From assembly GCA_903932385.1 (NCBI GenBank), contig CAIZGA010000368.1, positions 1 to 12,612 of the forward strand: a stretch of DNA of 12,612 nt, read 5' to 3'. A program made the translations under genes and the position numbers. How positions within the stretch are numbered: position 1 is the first letter of the stretch; each line of letters opens with the position of its first letter. The notes under the pieces are model-generated. The model ran no database searches and had not been told where the DNA came from. It saw only the letters and a list, made by a program, of their open reading frames with translations. Source of the DNA: an uncultured Acidobacteriota bacterium. Its GTDB lineage: Bacteria > Acidobacteriota > Terriglobia > Terriglobales > Acidobacteriaceae. This document shows, in pieces, positions 12,142 to 12,612 of this stretch.

Positions 12142-12612
12142 ATGGCAGCGACTCCCACAACGCTGAAGGGGATGGATGCAATGGACGCGGCAGAGCAGCC
12201 GCAGCCAGCGGTGCCTGCAATTCCGCCTTCGCTGGCCTGGGCGCACCCGGTGGTACAGGAGTGGTTTGTGAGGCGATTCGGCACGCCGACCGAGCCGCAG
12301 GAGCAGGGCTGGCCGGAAATTGTGGCCGGTCATGCAACGCTCATCTCCGCGCCAACAGGTTCCGGTAAAACACTGGCGGCATTTCTGGTAGCGATTGATC
12401 AGTTGCTGCGCTTGTCAGTGGAAGGTCGGCTGCCGGTGATGACGCAGGTGGTGTATGTGTCGCCGTTGAAGGCGCTTTCGAATGACGTCCAGAAAAATTT
12501 AGAAGAACCGCTGCGCGAGATTCAGCAACTGGCAATGGAGCGCGGCCTGCTGTGCCAGCCAATTCGCAGCGGTGTTCGCACCGGTGACACGTTGCAGTCC
12601 GAGCGGCGTGCG
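12142..12612 (+). CDS. lhr: Lhr-type DEAD/DEAH superfamily 2 helicase, N-terminal part, cut by the window edge
   Basis: The first 157 residues of a large ATP-dependent helicase; the frame is open at the right edge. The N-terminus has the Lhr pattern: HPVVQEWFVRRFGTPTEPQ (35-53, Q-motif-like), then GWPEIVAGHATLISAPTGSG (56-75) with the Walker A APTGSGKT (70-77), VVYVSPLKALSND (103-115, motif Ia), and VRTGDT (145-150, motif Ib). Lhr proteins are about 900-1,500 residues, translocate 3' to 5' on single-stranded DNA and unwind DNA or RNA-DNA hybrids; they are linked to DNA damage repair. The first 30 residues are Pro/Ala-rich and poorly conserved. The ATG at 12142 gives the longest protein; ATG at 12181 (residue 14) has the better Shine-Dalgarno (AAGGGG at 12166-12171) and could be the real start. 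It is divergent from kdsC, with 80 bases between. Confidence 0.88.
   Translation, partial: MAATPTTLKGMDAMDAAEQPQPAVPAIPPSLAWAHPVVQEWFVRRFGTPTEPQEQGWPEIVAGHATLISAPTGSGKTLAAFLVAIDQLLRLSVEGRLPVMTQVVYVSPLKALSNDVQKNLEEPLREIQQLAMERGLLCQPIRSGVRTGDTLQSERRA

Noticed and set aside
12062..12337. N-terminal extension of the kdsC frame
   Set aside because: KdsC proteins begin close to the FDVDGVLTD motif; the added 92 residues are antisense to the helicase.

Overview
The window looks like ordinary chromosomal DNA of a Gram-negative, moderately GC-rich bacterium. KdsC (Kdo synthesis, hence LPS), GluQ-RS, an exported GH105 glycosidase, a short zinc-ribbon protein and many start codons without a Shine-Dalgarno sequence together suggest a soil Acidobacteriota of the Terriglobia type. 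That assignment is inference from gene content and protein style; no marker gene in the window proves it. I see no mobile element, CRISPR array, tRNA or rRNA.

Layout. A short two-helix membrane protein runs off the left edge (+). Four minus-strand genes follow: gluQ (385-1230), an SRAP-family protein (1252-1926), a secreted GH105 unsaturated rhamnogalacturonyl hydrolase (2025-3218) and a LacI-type regulator (3320-4354). A strong hairpin terminator (1967-2009) separates the GH105 gene from the SRAP-gluQ pair. An orphan MacB/FtsX-type ABC permease (4467-5600, +) is divergent from the regulator, and its 3' end carries a perfect 24-bp-period tandem duplication spanning the stop codon.

The central block is minus strand: an LtaS-like membrane phosphotransferase (8401-9912), a thioester/fatty-acyl reductase of the extended SDR family (7232-8338) and an acyl-adenylate-forming ligase (5634-7235). 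Reductase and ligase overlap by ATGA, so they are translationally coupled. Together they resemble the A and R domains of a carboxylic acid reductase split into two proteins, with no carrier domain in sight. This is the least ordinary part of the window; a role in fatty aldehyde/alcohol supply, for example for ether lipids, is a hypothesis only.

The right block has a FUSC-family membrane protein (10042-11145, +) with an intrinsic terminator, a small zinc-ribbon protein with a His-rich tail (11262-11459, +), convergent kdsC (11465-12061, -), and the start of an Lhr-type superfamily 2 helicase (12142 to the right edge, +). kdsC and the helicase are divergent, and each has a -10-like hexamer 6-7 nt before its start codon, suggesting possible leaderless transcripts.

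Genes fill the window densely. The longest stretch without a gene is 217-384 (168 bases), between the converging ends of the first gene and gluQ; I see no convincing signal in it.
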